Source: Cladopsammia gracilis
Taxonomy: Eukaryota; Cnidaria; Anthozoa; Scleractinia; Dendrophylliidae
DNA length: 64,000 bases
Assembly (NCBI GenBank): GCA_022457155.1
Contig: JAJGOT010000942.1
Span: forward strand, 40,001-104,000
Direction of reading: 5' to 3'
Shown here: piece by piece, positions 22,057 to 33,312 of the stretch
How positions within the stretch are numbered: the first letter of the stretch is position 1
Layout: every line of letters starts with the position of its first letter
The notes under the pieces: model-generated
Told to the model about the DNA's origin: nothing
Databases searched by the model: none
The model's input: only the letters and a program-made list of their open reading frames with translations
Program-made: the position numbers and the translations under genes

Positions 22057-23469
22057 TTACTTTACATCACTAAGTTTCTTGGCCTTCAGAAAAACAATGC
22101 AGTAATTGATGCATAGGATGCTGAAGTCTGAAAGGAAACAAATAATGCGTGAAAGTCAGAATGTATTTTTTTATAATTTAAACAATGAGTTTGAGAACTC
22201 CATCAAACCAACTAGTCTCACACTAGCTTTTCAAAATTTTGGAAAATGTACATGTACGTAGCCATGTCCTACACTGTGCACGCTGTAGGTCGAAAAAAGT
22301 TTTTGGATATACAAGAGCAGGGCTTTGCTCTTGCATAAAAACTCATAATGTTGGGTACCCTGGTTTTTCCACAGGTTCAGAGCTTTCGGTTCCCTGCAAT
22401 CTTTCTCTGAGCACAGCCTTGAAGAGCCACTGCTCTTGTTTCACAACCTGCCTTTTCTACTACTCAATGTTGTCATCCCTGCCTAGTAACGGTAACCTTG
22501 CAATGCAATAAAATCAGCTTTTTCAACAAACGCATCGAGATGATGTTGAATTCTCTGTATCTAATCACCACAAATATCGATCCCATTATAAATGTGTTAA
22601 CTTACTAGATTCTGTTTCAACAGCATCAGGTTGTTTGTTATCCTTGGTTCTGTCCTCAGTCTATAAATTATGAACCAGAAAAATAACATTTGTGACTCCG
22701 TATACATGTAGGGGTAAGTGTTTTCACAAGGAATTAATCTATGTACAGTCATATTGGTTATCATTAAGTTAAGAAAAGAGAGCATCATATCACGGAAATA
22801 ATAAAACAAAGGCCAGAGGAATTCTGCAAACTCAAAATATGCTGTTACTCCTCTGGTTGGAATGCCATTATCACAAATAAGACTCTGCATGTTGTCTGGT
22901 AATGTGGCAGTACTCATTTACTCCTAATGTGCAAAGAGGCACTGCGAGGGTAAAGTGAACTCTTGAACAACTTGGGAAGTAAAAACGGATTGACCCAGGA
23001 CTTCAAATACATGTATCAGCAAGTCAGTGACAAAAAGTTTCCACAGTCTTAACTGATGATGATCCACAAGTGAGTGCAAATGCTCAAGCTATCAAAAATT
23101 TATAAATGAGTTTTCCTGTTTCACTTTTCTTAAAGTGTGTTAGTTTTCCAGTGTTCCTGCTGGTAACATGTACAATGTAGTGAGGGAGGGAAGGGGGAAG
23201 GTGAGGCTATGTTCGGACCCTAATCACTGCTCTTCGCGAGTATCCACAAAGCATCTAGAAATAATAACAAACAAAACCCATTTTTATCTTGTTCTGACAC
23301 TATTCATCAGTATGGTTGCTTGCGCATGTGTTTGTTTGTTTGTTTGTTTATTTCTTTATTCAGGGTTTAATTCATAACAACATACTTACTTGAGTGTTGT
23401 CATGCACAGTGTCACTGCAATCATCATCACTACAATATACATGTACTGTATCTTCTTCTACGGTGTACC
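22057..23469 (-). CDS. Three 3' exons of an unidentified minus-strand gene
   Basis: Seen on the minus strand: exon 23390-23469 (80 nt) between ...GAACAACAG and GTAAGTATG, open in one frame (YTVEEDTVHVYCSDDDCSDT...). Exon 22606-22660 (55 nt) between ...AATTTATAG and GTAAGTTAA, reading TEDRTKDNKQPDAVETES. Exon 22057-22127 (71 nt) after the strong acceptor TTTGTTTCCTTTCAG, reading FSILCINYCIVFLKAKKLSD and then VK and TAA. Phases join without a stop (0, then 1). The first part is acidic (EED, SDDD), the last hydrophobic. The function is not recognised and the 5' exons were not found with confidence. Three independent splice matches plus phase agreement make chance unlikely. Confidence 0.45.
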
Positions 23470-24538
23470 CTGTTGTTCTGTTTTGAAATTAGAAAAATAT
23501 TGTCAGAAGAATAATGTCAGTTGTTTCATTGTTTACGTGTACATGTAGATTAGTTTGATCAACTGAATTGGTGATACACACAACGTACAGTAAATTAAGA
23601 CTGATGTTTTGAGGGCTAGCACTAAAAAACATTACCTTTTTAATCCTTTTAATATGGTGGCAATTTACCTTATCAACAAGGCTGATAACACTAACATTTT
23701 GTTTCACTCCCCCACCAATTCATTATCGCAGTTTCATTTGAAACCAACTGCTTTATATTCATGTGTCTATCATAATTATACATGCAAATTATGTTCCTGT
23801 ACATGTATAAACACAACACAGAGTCACGCAACTCCTGCATAGTTTAAAGTATACTCTAAATTAAAAGGAAGTTATGTGCTAATGAGACCATGACTACAAA
23901 ATCTATCCTCAAAGAGTCAGGTGGAGTCCATAAACAGAAGTTACATGTAGTAATATTGATGTCTATGATGCCCACATGCACTCTTACATGCATGGGAATA
24001 TTAGAAATCAAGAGGAATTCCCATGGCAATGCAATGCATTGTACAATTGTAACTTGCAAAACAGTGTATCAGGCTGGCGGTTAGACAATAAAATTAATCA
24101 ACAAGTTCCATTTATGAAAGCTGAATACATGTACATGTACCTCTGTCTCAGACCATTCTACGTCTTTTTCATTACTGCATGTTTTAGTGCTGTAGTTTTG
24201 TCACTCAGCTTTCTAAGAAATAAAGAAAATAGTCACCATTTAGATAAAAAAAACTATAAAGTTTGACTACATACCTGTACATGTATTAGACAACCAAGGC
24301 TGTGCTCAAAGAAAAAATAGTTGGGAGCCTGAAATCTCCAAACACTTGAAATCTGGGGTGCTCAACATATAAGTTTGGTGCAAAAGCAAATATTTCCTGG
24401 TCGCCCAAAGGTAAAATTTTGCATTGTTGGGCTGTGCTGTAGCAACACACAGTGCCCCACAGCATGTCACTTTTGACATTGGGTGATCAGAAAGTGTACA
24501 AGCATGTAGCTTTTCACAAAACGTATAGCGGAGCACTT
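23470..24538. other. Intron/intergenic, rich in TACATGTA palindromes
   Basis: Possible upstream exon of the same gene at 24162-24212 (minus strand, acceptor TTATTTCTTAG, donor GTAGAA), but its phase does not join directly to 23469. A 76-codon reverse frame at 24306-24536 is uninterpreted. TACATGTA-type palindromes occur about a dozen times between 22.2 and 26 kb. Confidence 0.3.
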
Positions 24539-24595
24539 GCCAGGCCGAAGGCCTGGCTGCGCAGCCCCATACTCATAGAACGAGAACCTGTGTCC

Positions 24596-25795
24596 GTCAT
24601 TTTTCATGGTCATGGCTAGCGGAATGTTTCGCGGGCACTGTGCCCGCCCTCCGTCCGCCCGCCGTCGCGCAGGACCGGACTACTGTAGCTCCGCCGTCGC
24701 GCAGGACTAGCTCGCGGGCGCGTATAACGTAGCAAAACATGCGCGTACGACGTCATGTTGAAACCAAAGCGAGACTTTGTTTTTCGCGCGGTTACACGGC
24801 CGAATGTCACGTCAGTTAGAAAAACACTTTGATGTTTTGCTGTGAATTTACCAAGCGGAGAAAACCGTTTAAATTAAAGGCGTTATTTCCCTGAATATTT
24901 CGCGGCTTGCTACTCAAGACAAGGATACTAATTAAGGGATACTCAGAAGCCGCTTTAGTGGAAAAAGACGAGCTTTCAGGGATAAAATCTTGCTTTGAGG
25001 AACTTCATGTATTACGTTTTTATCAAATGCGGGAGATGTTTGTTTTCTACGGATTTCAGAACCAGAAGCGGAGATTGGAATTTCCAAGCAAGCGAGGGAC
25101 TTAAAGGTAAATCAAATTACAGTTTTCGATGAGAATTTATGTTGATATCAATCTGTGAGTGACTTTTTATTGGTGTTATTGTTAGTTTTGGAGAATTGAT
25201 TTTGAAACGTGCTTAAATTCAGTTGTATCGATCTCTTGAATTTCATCGAAGAAAGCTTGAACTCGATGACCTATAATTAAATGGTACGCGTTTTGCTTTT
25301 AAACGTAAACTAATGGAGATTTGAATAAATTTTTTCGAAAGAAGATTGTGTTGTCCATTTTTGTGTTTGTTTATTCATTAGATAGTTTGAAAAGCGATTT
25401 TATGTAAACAAAACAAGACTTTGATTTTATAGTACAGTTCTATCTTCACTCGCATCGCCTTATGCAAATATGTTTGTGTATTTTTGCAATTTTTGATTTT
25501 CAAATCAGTTTCTCGGGCAATTTTTCACAAACAAAAACTGTATTTAATTCGGAAAATAGTGGTACTAGTTATTCTAGACAGAGAAAAGTTGTTTTTGTGA
25601 ACTTTTGTACGGTCTATAAAAATGTACTGTGCAGACGGTCGCGTAATACTGTTTTTGAGCATTGCTAAAATTAAAAATAGCCCGTTCGTCAATCTTAATT
25701 CTTGTGCTTCCAACCTTTCACCTTAGTTAAGTTTCACCTTAGTTAAGCTTGTTCAAAGTGAGACGCTGTTAGCCTTGGGCTATCTATATTATATA
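24596..25795 (+). repeat. ~1.2-kb dispersed repeat, copy 1
   Basis: Collinear with 28799-29680. It starts GTCATTTTTCATGGTCATGG and GGCTAGCGGAATGTTTCGCG, then a CpG-rich block with TGACGTC-like sites, then GATAAAATCTTGCTT...GAGGAACTTCAT, and ends with two CACCTTAGTTAAG units. An open frame at 24907-25104 is partly shared by both copies. GC-rich at the start and AT-rich at the end, as if a promoter plus transcribed part was mobilised. Confidence 0.8.
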
Positions 25796-27820
25796 TTAAG
25801 CTGGCACCAATAATGTAGATTTGGAGCACAGCCTTACAGCCTTGACAAGGCTGTACAGTCCATTGCAAAGTAAAAATAACATACTGATGCTATTTACCCA
25901 CACGATGGCTACAGCAGTACATGTACAGTGTACTGTATGTTGTGCTTAAAACTATCCTTGATTCTATTTTTGTTTTATCCTCATTAGCAAACATTCCATG
26001 TATCTCACACAGACTAAAGAAAAAAATGAAGTGCAACAGCTACATGATCAATCAACATACATATTTTGCCTTCACTACACAACCGAACACACTCAAAGGT
26101 TGAGGCATGGGCGCGTTGGTCAGCCAGGCCCACGATACATTTTATTATTGACAAAGGACTATCATATTACAATATTACTATAATATACTATACTATAATA
26201 TTACAATAACTCTGAGTGCACCAGAGCCTGACACCTAAACCCCAAAAATTAAAAACCAACTATTGGAAAAACTAGGGACCGTGTACCCCCGACCTATGCA
26301 GTGGTGCTACCTTTGGGGTTTTAAGGTGTTTTTAACTAAAGAACAAACGACCAAAAGATGCGGCTAAAACTGCCGATAACAAATCTTAAGGTATTACAAT
26401 AAACAACTAAGACGAAAGTTAATTTGTTTGAACAGTACTAGAGGCGGCGAGGCTGACCGTAGAATGACAAATCTATCAACGAACACTTTTCAAATTCACG
26501 AACCGTGAGCCCCTGCGCACTACACTAGTACCCGGTTCTCTGCTCCGCAAGAATGAAGCGCTTGAATATTGGTGTAGCATTTAAGAATTAGCCAACATGG
26601 CGGTCAAACTTGACTTAACGATGGATGTAGGTTGGAAGCAATCGTATGCATAGCGATCGTTGATATTTTGTAAACATTGCATACAGCTTATTCAGAAAAC
26701 GTGAAACGAGAAAAAGGCTCAAATCAGAAGGTGTCTTTTCAAAGCAAGTGAAGTTTTGAGCGCTGAAAGCGAGCAAGACAGTAAAACTTTGAAGTTCGTT
26801 GAAAGAAGCGCTAACACGAACTGCCCGCTGGGAATGACTCTCTTGCGCATGATCAATTCGCACCCAAGACGTCTCGGACGAGTGGCCTAGCGGAAAATTG
26901 CTTTGATCTGATTGCCTTTGATTTTAATACTGTATTGTATTTTACATTGTATTCACCATTATTTGTTTTCGGCTTTTTCAATGCATTTCTTTTGAATCTC
27001 TCGTTCTTTGGAAATCATCCCGTTCCAGGTAAATCCAGGGTTTAAAAACACCTACGCTGTGTGCTTCTTACTGGTTTTCACTTTTTTTATTGACATGTGA
27101 AGTACATGTAAAGATTTGTGATCCAAATGGTACACGAGACATATCTCATACAACAGTAATACCGCCGTTGAACTAATCTGAACGATACGTTTTTTCCCCC
27201 TTCTCACTCGCGAAGCGGCAATCTCTTATGTGTGTACTTTCACGTTTGAGTAGATGTCGGACTGTTGCACCCCCTGTTCACTCAAAATAAAGAGCTGTTT
27301 CAACTCACTTTATTGGGTTAAGAATTAACTCATACATACTTGTTCCATTCGCCTTATTAGGTAAATTAACAGAAGCGAACCATGAAACTCTGTGAAACTC
27401 TTAATAAATATTTTTGAAAGCTTAAATATTTTTGTGACTACTAAAAGTTATTACAGGGGTTTAGATGGGCATTGGCACATGGGATAAGTCTCTGCAGTTA
27501 CCATATACTTATAAGGCAAAATTTTGACCCAATATGGTCTGGACTCCGTAAGCGACCACCTAGGCTTGACATTTTGGGTGGTCCCTTCCGGAAGTTCGAC
27601 TATATTTTGAATTTGAGTGAGAAGCACTGACTCACTGCGGTGAGTAAGTTTTAAATCGTATGTTTGAATAAAAGTGACTTTCACTTGATTTCTCAAACTA
27701 AGGAGTTGTTTCAACTCACTATGTTGGATTAAATATTTAAGTTAAATTTTAAGCAAACTAACTCAAAATATCGAGTAAAATGCCTACTTAACTACTAAAA
27801 AAAATAGTCAGTTTTACTCT
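25796..27820. other. Intergenic; small repeats only
   Basis: A TA-rich palindromic stretch lies at 26165-26215. The phrase GTTTCAACTCACT(T/A)TRTTGG occurs at 27298 and 27704 in direct orientation. Reverse-strand frames at 26615-26863 and 27451-27714 have no motif. Confidence 0.35.
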
Positions 27821-28099
27821 TTTGCGTCAATTTACAGAGATTTTATAATATCCCGTTTGCGTCAATTTACAGAGATTTTATATTGCTCCGTTTGCGTCAA
27901 TTTACAGAGATTTTATATTGCCCCGTTTGCGTCCATTTACAGAGATTTCATGATGCTCCGTTTGCGTCAATTTACAGAGATTTATAGTGCCCCGTTTGCG
28001 TCAATTTACAGAGATTTTATAGTGCTCCGTTTGCGTCAATTTACAGAGATTTTATAGTGCTCCGTTTGCGTCAATTTACAGAGATTTTATGATGCCCCG
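27821..28099 (+). repeat. 35-bp tandem satellite, 8 units
   Basis: Unit TTTGCGTCAATTTACAGAGA followed by TTTTATATTGCTCCG; units differ by 0-4 bases, one is 34 bp. There are no spacers. The core TTTACAGAGATTTTAT is shared with the degenerate repeats at 18221 and 28150-28440. Confidence 0.95.
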
Positions 28100-28505
28100 T
28101 TAGGTAGGTAAACTTTATTTATACTAGAAATACGTGTCTCGCAGAACCTCGCAAATCTCTAATTTACAGAGATTTGGTAACTAAATTAACATTAAAATTA
28201 CGAAGTGCCATTTACAGACATTTTATATTAGAAGTCTAGGCATTTTAAAATCTTTGTAAATAGCAGATTTACAAACCTTGTTGGCAGATTTTGTAAATTC
28301 TGTAAATTGTAAGTCTCTCCTCTCATTACACCTCCTAGAATTTATAAACATTTCACAAACATTTTATAAGGAACAAGACAACAAAACTATATAAAATGTC
28401 TGTCAAAAGAATTTACAGAGATTTTGTTTTTAACAGGTGAAAGTACCAAGTCCGTAAATGGAAGATTTATAGACATTTTATGAAGTCTGTAAATGGTCCA
28501 AATTT

Positions 28506-28680
28506 CCCAGTGGAATCCACAAACAAAGGCTGTTTGAATTTTGTACACGGCTATGACAACCGTTTGGAGACTGATTTTATTGACGTTGTTTTATCCAAGA
28601 ATGGGCTTATCGACAATTTATCAGCAGAAGAGATGAATATCTGAGACGACAGTCTATATCGGGACGTTTTAAAAGTGAGT
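28506..28680 (+). repeat. Coding-like repeat, copy shared with 55550-55735
   Basis: In one frame both copies read NRLE(T/I)DF(I/M)D, VVLSKN or AVLSKN, then LIDNLSAEE(M/I)NI, a TGA, then DSLYRDV and a donor-like GTGAGTAC or GTGACTAC. Most differences are synonymous or conservative, as expected of a once-coding exon. The shared TGA shows the copies descend from an already-terminated source. Protein family unknown. Confidence 0.6.
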
Positions 28681-28798
28681 ACAATATTTTTTTTCATCTT
28701 GTTAGTCATGTATGATGCTTTGAGGTGACGTTTGATTGAACGTTTAAGCTGTCGTATTATAACCATGTTTTGCCAGATTTACATGTGTATACTGCAAG

Positions 28799-29680
28799 TG
28801 TGTCATTTTTCATGGTCTTGGCTAGCGGAATGTTTCGCGGGCGCGTTGTGTGCCCGCCGCCGCCGTCCGCCGTCGCGCTGGAAGGACTAGCTCGCGAGCG
28901 CGTATGACGTCGCAAAACATGCGCGTATGATGCCACACAACATCCGGTATCTTTGAGGCTTTGTTTTTCGCGCGGCTACACAGTCGTCAGCTCGGTAAAC
29001 ACTTTCATGGTTTGGATCTTTCGCTGTGTTTAGCGGAGAAGTAAAGTCGTTATTTCCCTGCATTTTTTCGCAGTTTGCTATACTAGCCGCTTTAGTAGAA
29101 AAAGAAGAGCTTTCTAGGATAAAATCTTGCTTCGAGGAACTTCATATGTTTTCAGTGCCGGAGATATAAATGGTAAGCTTGCGTATTTTGCTTTTAAACA
29201 TAATAGAGATTTGAATAAAATTTTTCGAAAGAAGATTGTGTTGTCCATTTGTATGTGTTTGTTCATTCATTACATAGATTGAAAAGCGATTTTATGTAAA
29301 CAAAACAAGACTTACATTTTCTGTCTTCACTCGCGTCGCCTTATGCAAATATGTTTGTGTATTTTTGTAATTTTGATTTCCAAATCAGTTTCTCGGGCTA
29401 TTTTTGACAAATAACAATTGTATTTTATTCGGAAAGTAGTCGTACAAGTTATTCTAGACAGAGAAAAGTTGTTTTGTGAACTTTTGTACGGTCTAAATGT
29501 ACTGTGCAGACGGTCGGGTAATAACCTTACTGTTTTTGAGAATTGCTAAAATTGAAAAATAGCCCGGTCGTCAATCTTAATTCTTGTGATTCCGACCTTT
29601 CACCTTAGTTAAGTTTCACCTTAGTTAAGCTTGTTCAAAGTGCAACGCTGTTAGGCTCAGCCTATCTATATATTATATTG
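28799..29680 (+). repeat. Dispersed repeat, copy 2
   Basis: Second copy of 24596-25795, shorter by several internal deletions, with the same order of blocks including TTATGCAAATATGTTTGTGT and the terminal CACCTTAGTTAAG pair. Confidence 0.8.
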
Positions 29681-29705
29681 TTCGCTGTTTTACCTGTAAG
29701 CTTAA

Positions 29706-29849
29706 GGGCCTGGTCGCACTACAGTCAAAAACAAAAATCCACCCGTACAAAAATCGAGGAAAACGAAAGAAACCGCTTCGGTGGGCACGCTTTTTGTGTA
29801 ATGTTTTTGTTTTTATGTCATTTTGCCCTGGCTAATTTTTGTTTTTGAC
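29706..29849. mobile_element. Foldback MITE copy, right end truncated
   Basis: Same family as 18786-18947 (GGGCCTGGTCGCACTACAGT). The right TIR stops after TTTTTGTTTTTGAC and lacks its last ~18 bp. Confidence 0.8.
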
Positions 29850-30059
29850 GAGTCATAACGAAGGCTTCTGGCTCCCGATTTCGAAATCTAGTGGCGGGAG
29901 AATTAATATTTTTTTTAACTTTAGATTAAAACCCGTGGCAATTTTTCTCATTAAAGTTATTTATTGCGGTGACACCGCTTTGTGGGCTAAAGGTCAACTT
30001 TCAATGGATGTGTTCCTCAAGTAAAAATATATCCTTACTACTGAACTGCATAAAACATA

Positions 30060-30700
30060 TCACATAAATCATATCGTGACTTATGTCTGCCAGCCCTTGT
30101 CAGAAGGTGGCCTTAAATTCATAAACGTAAGAACTATAGTGAAATCTCTTCTTTTGGCTTGGATAGGTAGACTGCTCAGCGATTCCAACGACAATTGGAA
30201 AGCCGTACCAAATCACTATTTTCATAAATATGGGGGCTTACTCTTTCTTCTTACATGTAAATGTAATAACGATACTGCAGATCTCGATAAAAATTTACCT
30301 TTATTTTATTACTTATTACTAGACTACTTCCAAGAATTGACTTATCATTCAAAACACAAAAAAATGACCTTATTCTTTGGAATAAAGGGAAAAAAACTAT
30401 AAAAAGATTGTGTTTTTTGGAAACACTGATTTGACGAGGGAATTTATTTTATACATTGTGAGTGATTTGTTAAATTCAGAAGGGAAATTTCTGATGCTCA
30501 AAGACTTCCAAAATAAATTCAAAATTAAATTGAACTAATTGTATTAGTTTCACCTAATCGATGCCATCCCTTCTCATCTGAAGAGAAAGGCATTTGATTC
30601 TCCCACTCCTGATCTGCTTAGTGCACTATTAGAATACTATCAGTTGGAGGACAGAATATCAGTGTTATCTAAACTGCGCTGTAAAAGCTGTAATAAAAAT
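30060..30700 (+). pseudogene. Tx1/L1-like LINE ORF2, C-terminal fragment
   Basis: Blocks GGLKFINVRTIVKSLLLAWI and GRLLSDSNDNWKAVPN, then KYGGLLFLL, DKNLPLFYYLLLDYFQEL, and after frame changes FDEGIYFI and RCHPFSSEEKAFDSP. This is the region after the RT domain in Tx1/L1-clade ORF2 proteins (recalled). Several frameshifts. A short stretch just upstream (29880-30020) is similar to 40930-41060, marking another copy's relic beside the second Mutator-like element. Confidence 0.65.
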
Positions 30701-30730
30701 ACATTTGGCGCCCCATACAATACTAACCTT

Positions 30731-30851
30731 TTACTAACTGAACGCGAGGGCCGTACTGGGTATTGGCCCTCGGTCGTGGCAGTACGGACCTCGCTGCGCT
30801 GAGCTCGGGCCAATATTCCTCAGTACGGTCCCGAGCAAGTGAGGTTAGTAA
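30731..30851. repeat. Long terminal hairpin, left side of the Crypton-like element
   Basis: Arms TTACTAACTGAACGCGAGGG... and ...CAAGTGAGGTTAGTAA pair imperfectly over ~45 nt, with an internal CCGTACTGGG/CAGTACGGTC section and CCCTCGGTC near the loop. Confidence 0.75.
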
Positions 30852-31255
30852 GTAGTTTATTACATGGCGTCAATTTTTTTATGCGAAACAACACTTCCGG
30901 TTGTTCATTCAAGTCAATTTCCGGCACAATGTCAGGGAATTTCCCGCTTATGATGACGCAAGCAGCAAAAACCAAGTAGAACTACATGTAAAACGACAAT
31001 AAAATACGATCTGCGAAATTTAGAAAACATTTAATGAGTTGGGAAAAAATCATTATACAGTTAAGCAAAAAAACATGCATCCGCTGAGAAATGTTTTATT
31101 CGCACAATGGCGGAGTTTGAAATGAATCGAAGTTTTACAAAACGGTACTTCGCAAAGCAGACGCAAAGTCAAGTCAACACGTACAGCAGCGTACAGTCAA
31201 TCATCGTCATCACTTTCAATAATTACTCGACGCTTGTTTTCATTCTGGACGATTT

Positions 31256-32770
31256 TCACATTTCATGAAAAATCTGGAAAGTGCAATCAGTGATTGAACC
31301 AATGTTGGCTCCTGCGAAGACCGGAGCGGTGGATGATAGAAGTGGATCAACGTCAGTCGACTTCATCATTGAATTTACCGCCGTGCTGGAAGTTGTGTCT
31401 TCACTGGAGCAAGAGGCCAGTTGAACGTCGTGAACGCTTGCTGCAGATTCTTCGCTAGCGCAACGAGCTCTGCTGAGAGTTAGAGACATTCTTCTCTGAT
31501 GTGTGGAGCTAGCCGATTTGTACGACTGGAGACTCTCCGTGTTTTTGTGACCACTGAGTTGGGCCACAAAGTTTTCGGGAATATCCGCATCCAAAAGCCT
31601 GGATATGCATTTTTTTCGTACTGAATGGTTTGTAACTCTTTTCCCCTCTCTCTGAAGACCGGCCTTTTTTGCTGCTGTGGATAAAAACTGAGTTGGGCCA
31701 CAAAGTTTTCGGGAATATCCGCATCCAAAAGCCTGGATATGCATTTTTTTCGTACTGAATGGTTTGTAACTCTTTTCCCCTCTCTCTGAAGACCGGCCTT
31801 TTTTGCTGCTGTGGATAAAAACTTCCCGAATTAATTTTTTTCCGAGAGGAGACATGTACCAAACTTCGTCATTCAAGCTTCTGTTATGCCGGACGGCCAA
31901 ATAAAATGGCGCTGCTGGTTGGTTCATTTCTAGTGGCCTGTGACTTTTGAACTTTTTGTAAAACTTCACTGGACATCTTTCCGTCTTTGTGGCGTAGATG
32001 TTTGGCTGAAAAGCCCTCTGATGACCTTTTTCTTGCCCATGACGCGCCTTGCTCCCTCTTTCGGCCAACCAAACAAGGATTTCTTGGCCGTCCTGATCGT
32101 TTTGCAGCTGAACATCTCCCAGCGTAGCTTTCGACTTTCGTCTCTTGCTCGGAAACCAAAATTAAGGGACAAAAACCACCATACGGTCCTCTGGAGTGAA
32201 ACTGGGTTGGAGTCGCCGAATTCTCCTGTCTCAAAGAGAGCATCTTCGTTATTTTCAAGTGCCTTGGCAGCTTGCGGTTTGTTGCCTTTGCCATGCTCAT
32301 GAACAAGCGTCTTGCGTTTCGCAGCAAGAACTCTCCTCGATTTTTCAAAGTTCTTGTCCTTGAGGATGTTCACTGGAGACCTTTTGTCGGTTAAATACCT
32401 TTGAACGCTTCGCTGAAAACAAGATATGGTGTCTGGTTCGTTCTCTTCTCCGTTCTTCTTGTGGATATTCATAAAATAACTTGGACAAGAACTGCTGGTC
32501 AAGCTCGTCCGCAGGTAGGCTTTCGATATTTTCATTATTCAGCCCATTTGCTTTCATGTAACGGAAGAGAGTGTTCATGTCAGTCGTGATCTTCTTAGTA
32601 GTTTTGACACTTTTCTGGTTATTTATAAAACCTTCAATTTCTTCCTGGCTGTCGGTGATCCTTGTCTCAACAATCGTTTTATTAAAGTTGCAAAGTTCTT
32701 CTTCATCTGGATAATAAAACTCGCTCGGTGAATGTTCGTATTCCTCTTCGTCTTCCATGTTATCGATCAT
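31256..32770 (-). pseudogene. Crypton-type tyrosine recombinase (DUF3504), frameshifted
   Basis: ATG at 32770 (MIDNMEDEEEYEH, acidic N-terminus). Then EPDTISCFQRSVQRYL and NPVSLQRTVWWFLSLNFGFR with the first catalytic Arg (FRARDESRKLRW). Then RAFQPNIYATKTERCPVKFY, and the C-terminal catalytic set NHSVRKKCIS (H-x-x-R), LSGHKNTESLQSY (H and the Tyr nucleophile region). These identify the DUF3504 family found in Cryptons and in QRICH1/ZMYM-type host genes. Frameshifts lie near 32500, 32110 and 31830, and a 134-bp tandem duplication (31553-31823) falls in the catalytic core. Not functional as it stands. Confidence 0.85.
31553..31823. repeat. Two identical 134-bp tandem copies in the recombinase core
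   Basis: The unit beginning ACTGAGTTGGGCCACAAAGT repeats after exactly 134 bp with no difference seen. 134 is not a multiple of three, so one copy is read in the wrong frame. Together with neighbouring indels the longest frame still runs through both copies. Confidence 0.95.
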
Positions 32771-33202
32771 GCTAAATTGTTAGAACGTTTATCTTATAAT
32801 AAAGTAAACAATATTTTGCTTTCTAGCGAGGTTTCTTGCATTTGATTTTATGCTTTTGTGTTTTCGTGGTTTGAATTTCCTGGGAGCTGAGCGATCGAGA
32901 GGAAATATCCAAACGGACCGTTTCCATGGTAATGGTCCGTACTGTAAAATCCCGACCGAAGAATAGCCAATCAGAGCACTCGATTTGGCCTCGAGTATTG
33001 CTTGCCATATAACAAATGTATTTATAATATGACCGTACGGCCCCGCTGACGCAATCCTACAGAAAATAGAATCGCAAGGTGACGTGAGCGGGGCCGGACG
33101 GGTTGAAGTGAGCCGGTCCGGAAAAAGCCGTCCGGTCCCGTTCGAGTTAAGTGACCTCGCACTGTGCGACTATTTTTGTACTTTCTAGTTATATTATAAA
33201 AT

Positions 33203-33257
33203 ACTTATTGACTGAATTAGGTCGGGCCGGACGGGAAAATATTTGGCTCTCGGTCAT

Positions 33258-33312
<55 letters not shown>

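Noticed and set aside
23640..23720. Signal-peptide-like minus-strand start (MLVLSALLI) with a GTAAAT donor
   Set aside because: Its phase does not join the 23469 exon without a stop and the stretch is only nine codons.
24306..24536. Reverse 76-codon frame as a host exon
   Set aside because: No splice partner with matching phase; stop directly follows and the sequence reads like a dispersed repeat.
27857..28057. 66-codon open frame over the satellite
   Set aside because: The repeating peptide only reflects the 35-bp period read in three frames.
27821..28099. Regular 35-bp direct repeats as a CRISPR array
   Set aside because: Units are contiguous with no spacers and the setting is eukaryotic; it is a satellite.
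31940..32302. Forward-strand 120-codon frame
   Set aside because: Antisense shadow of the Crypton recombinase, which has recognisable catalytic blocks on the minus strand.
32401..32589. Forward frame over the recombinase N-terminus
   Set aside because: No motif; opposite strand has the conserved EPDTISCFQRSVQRYL block.
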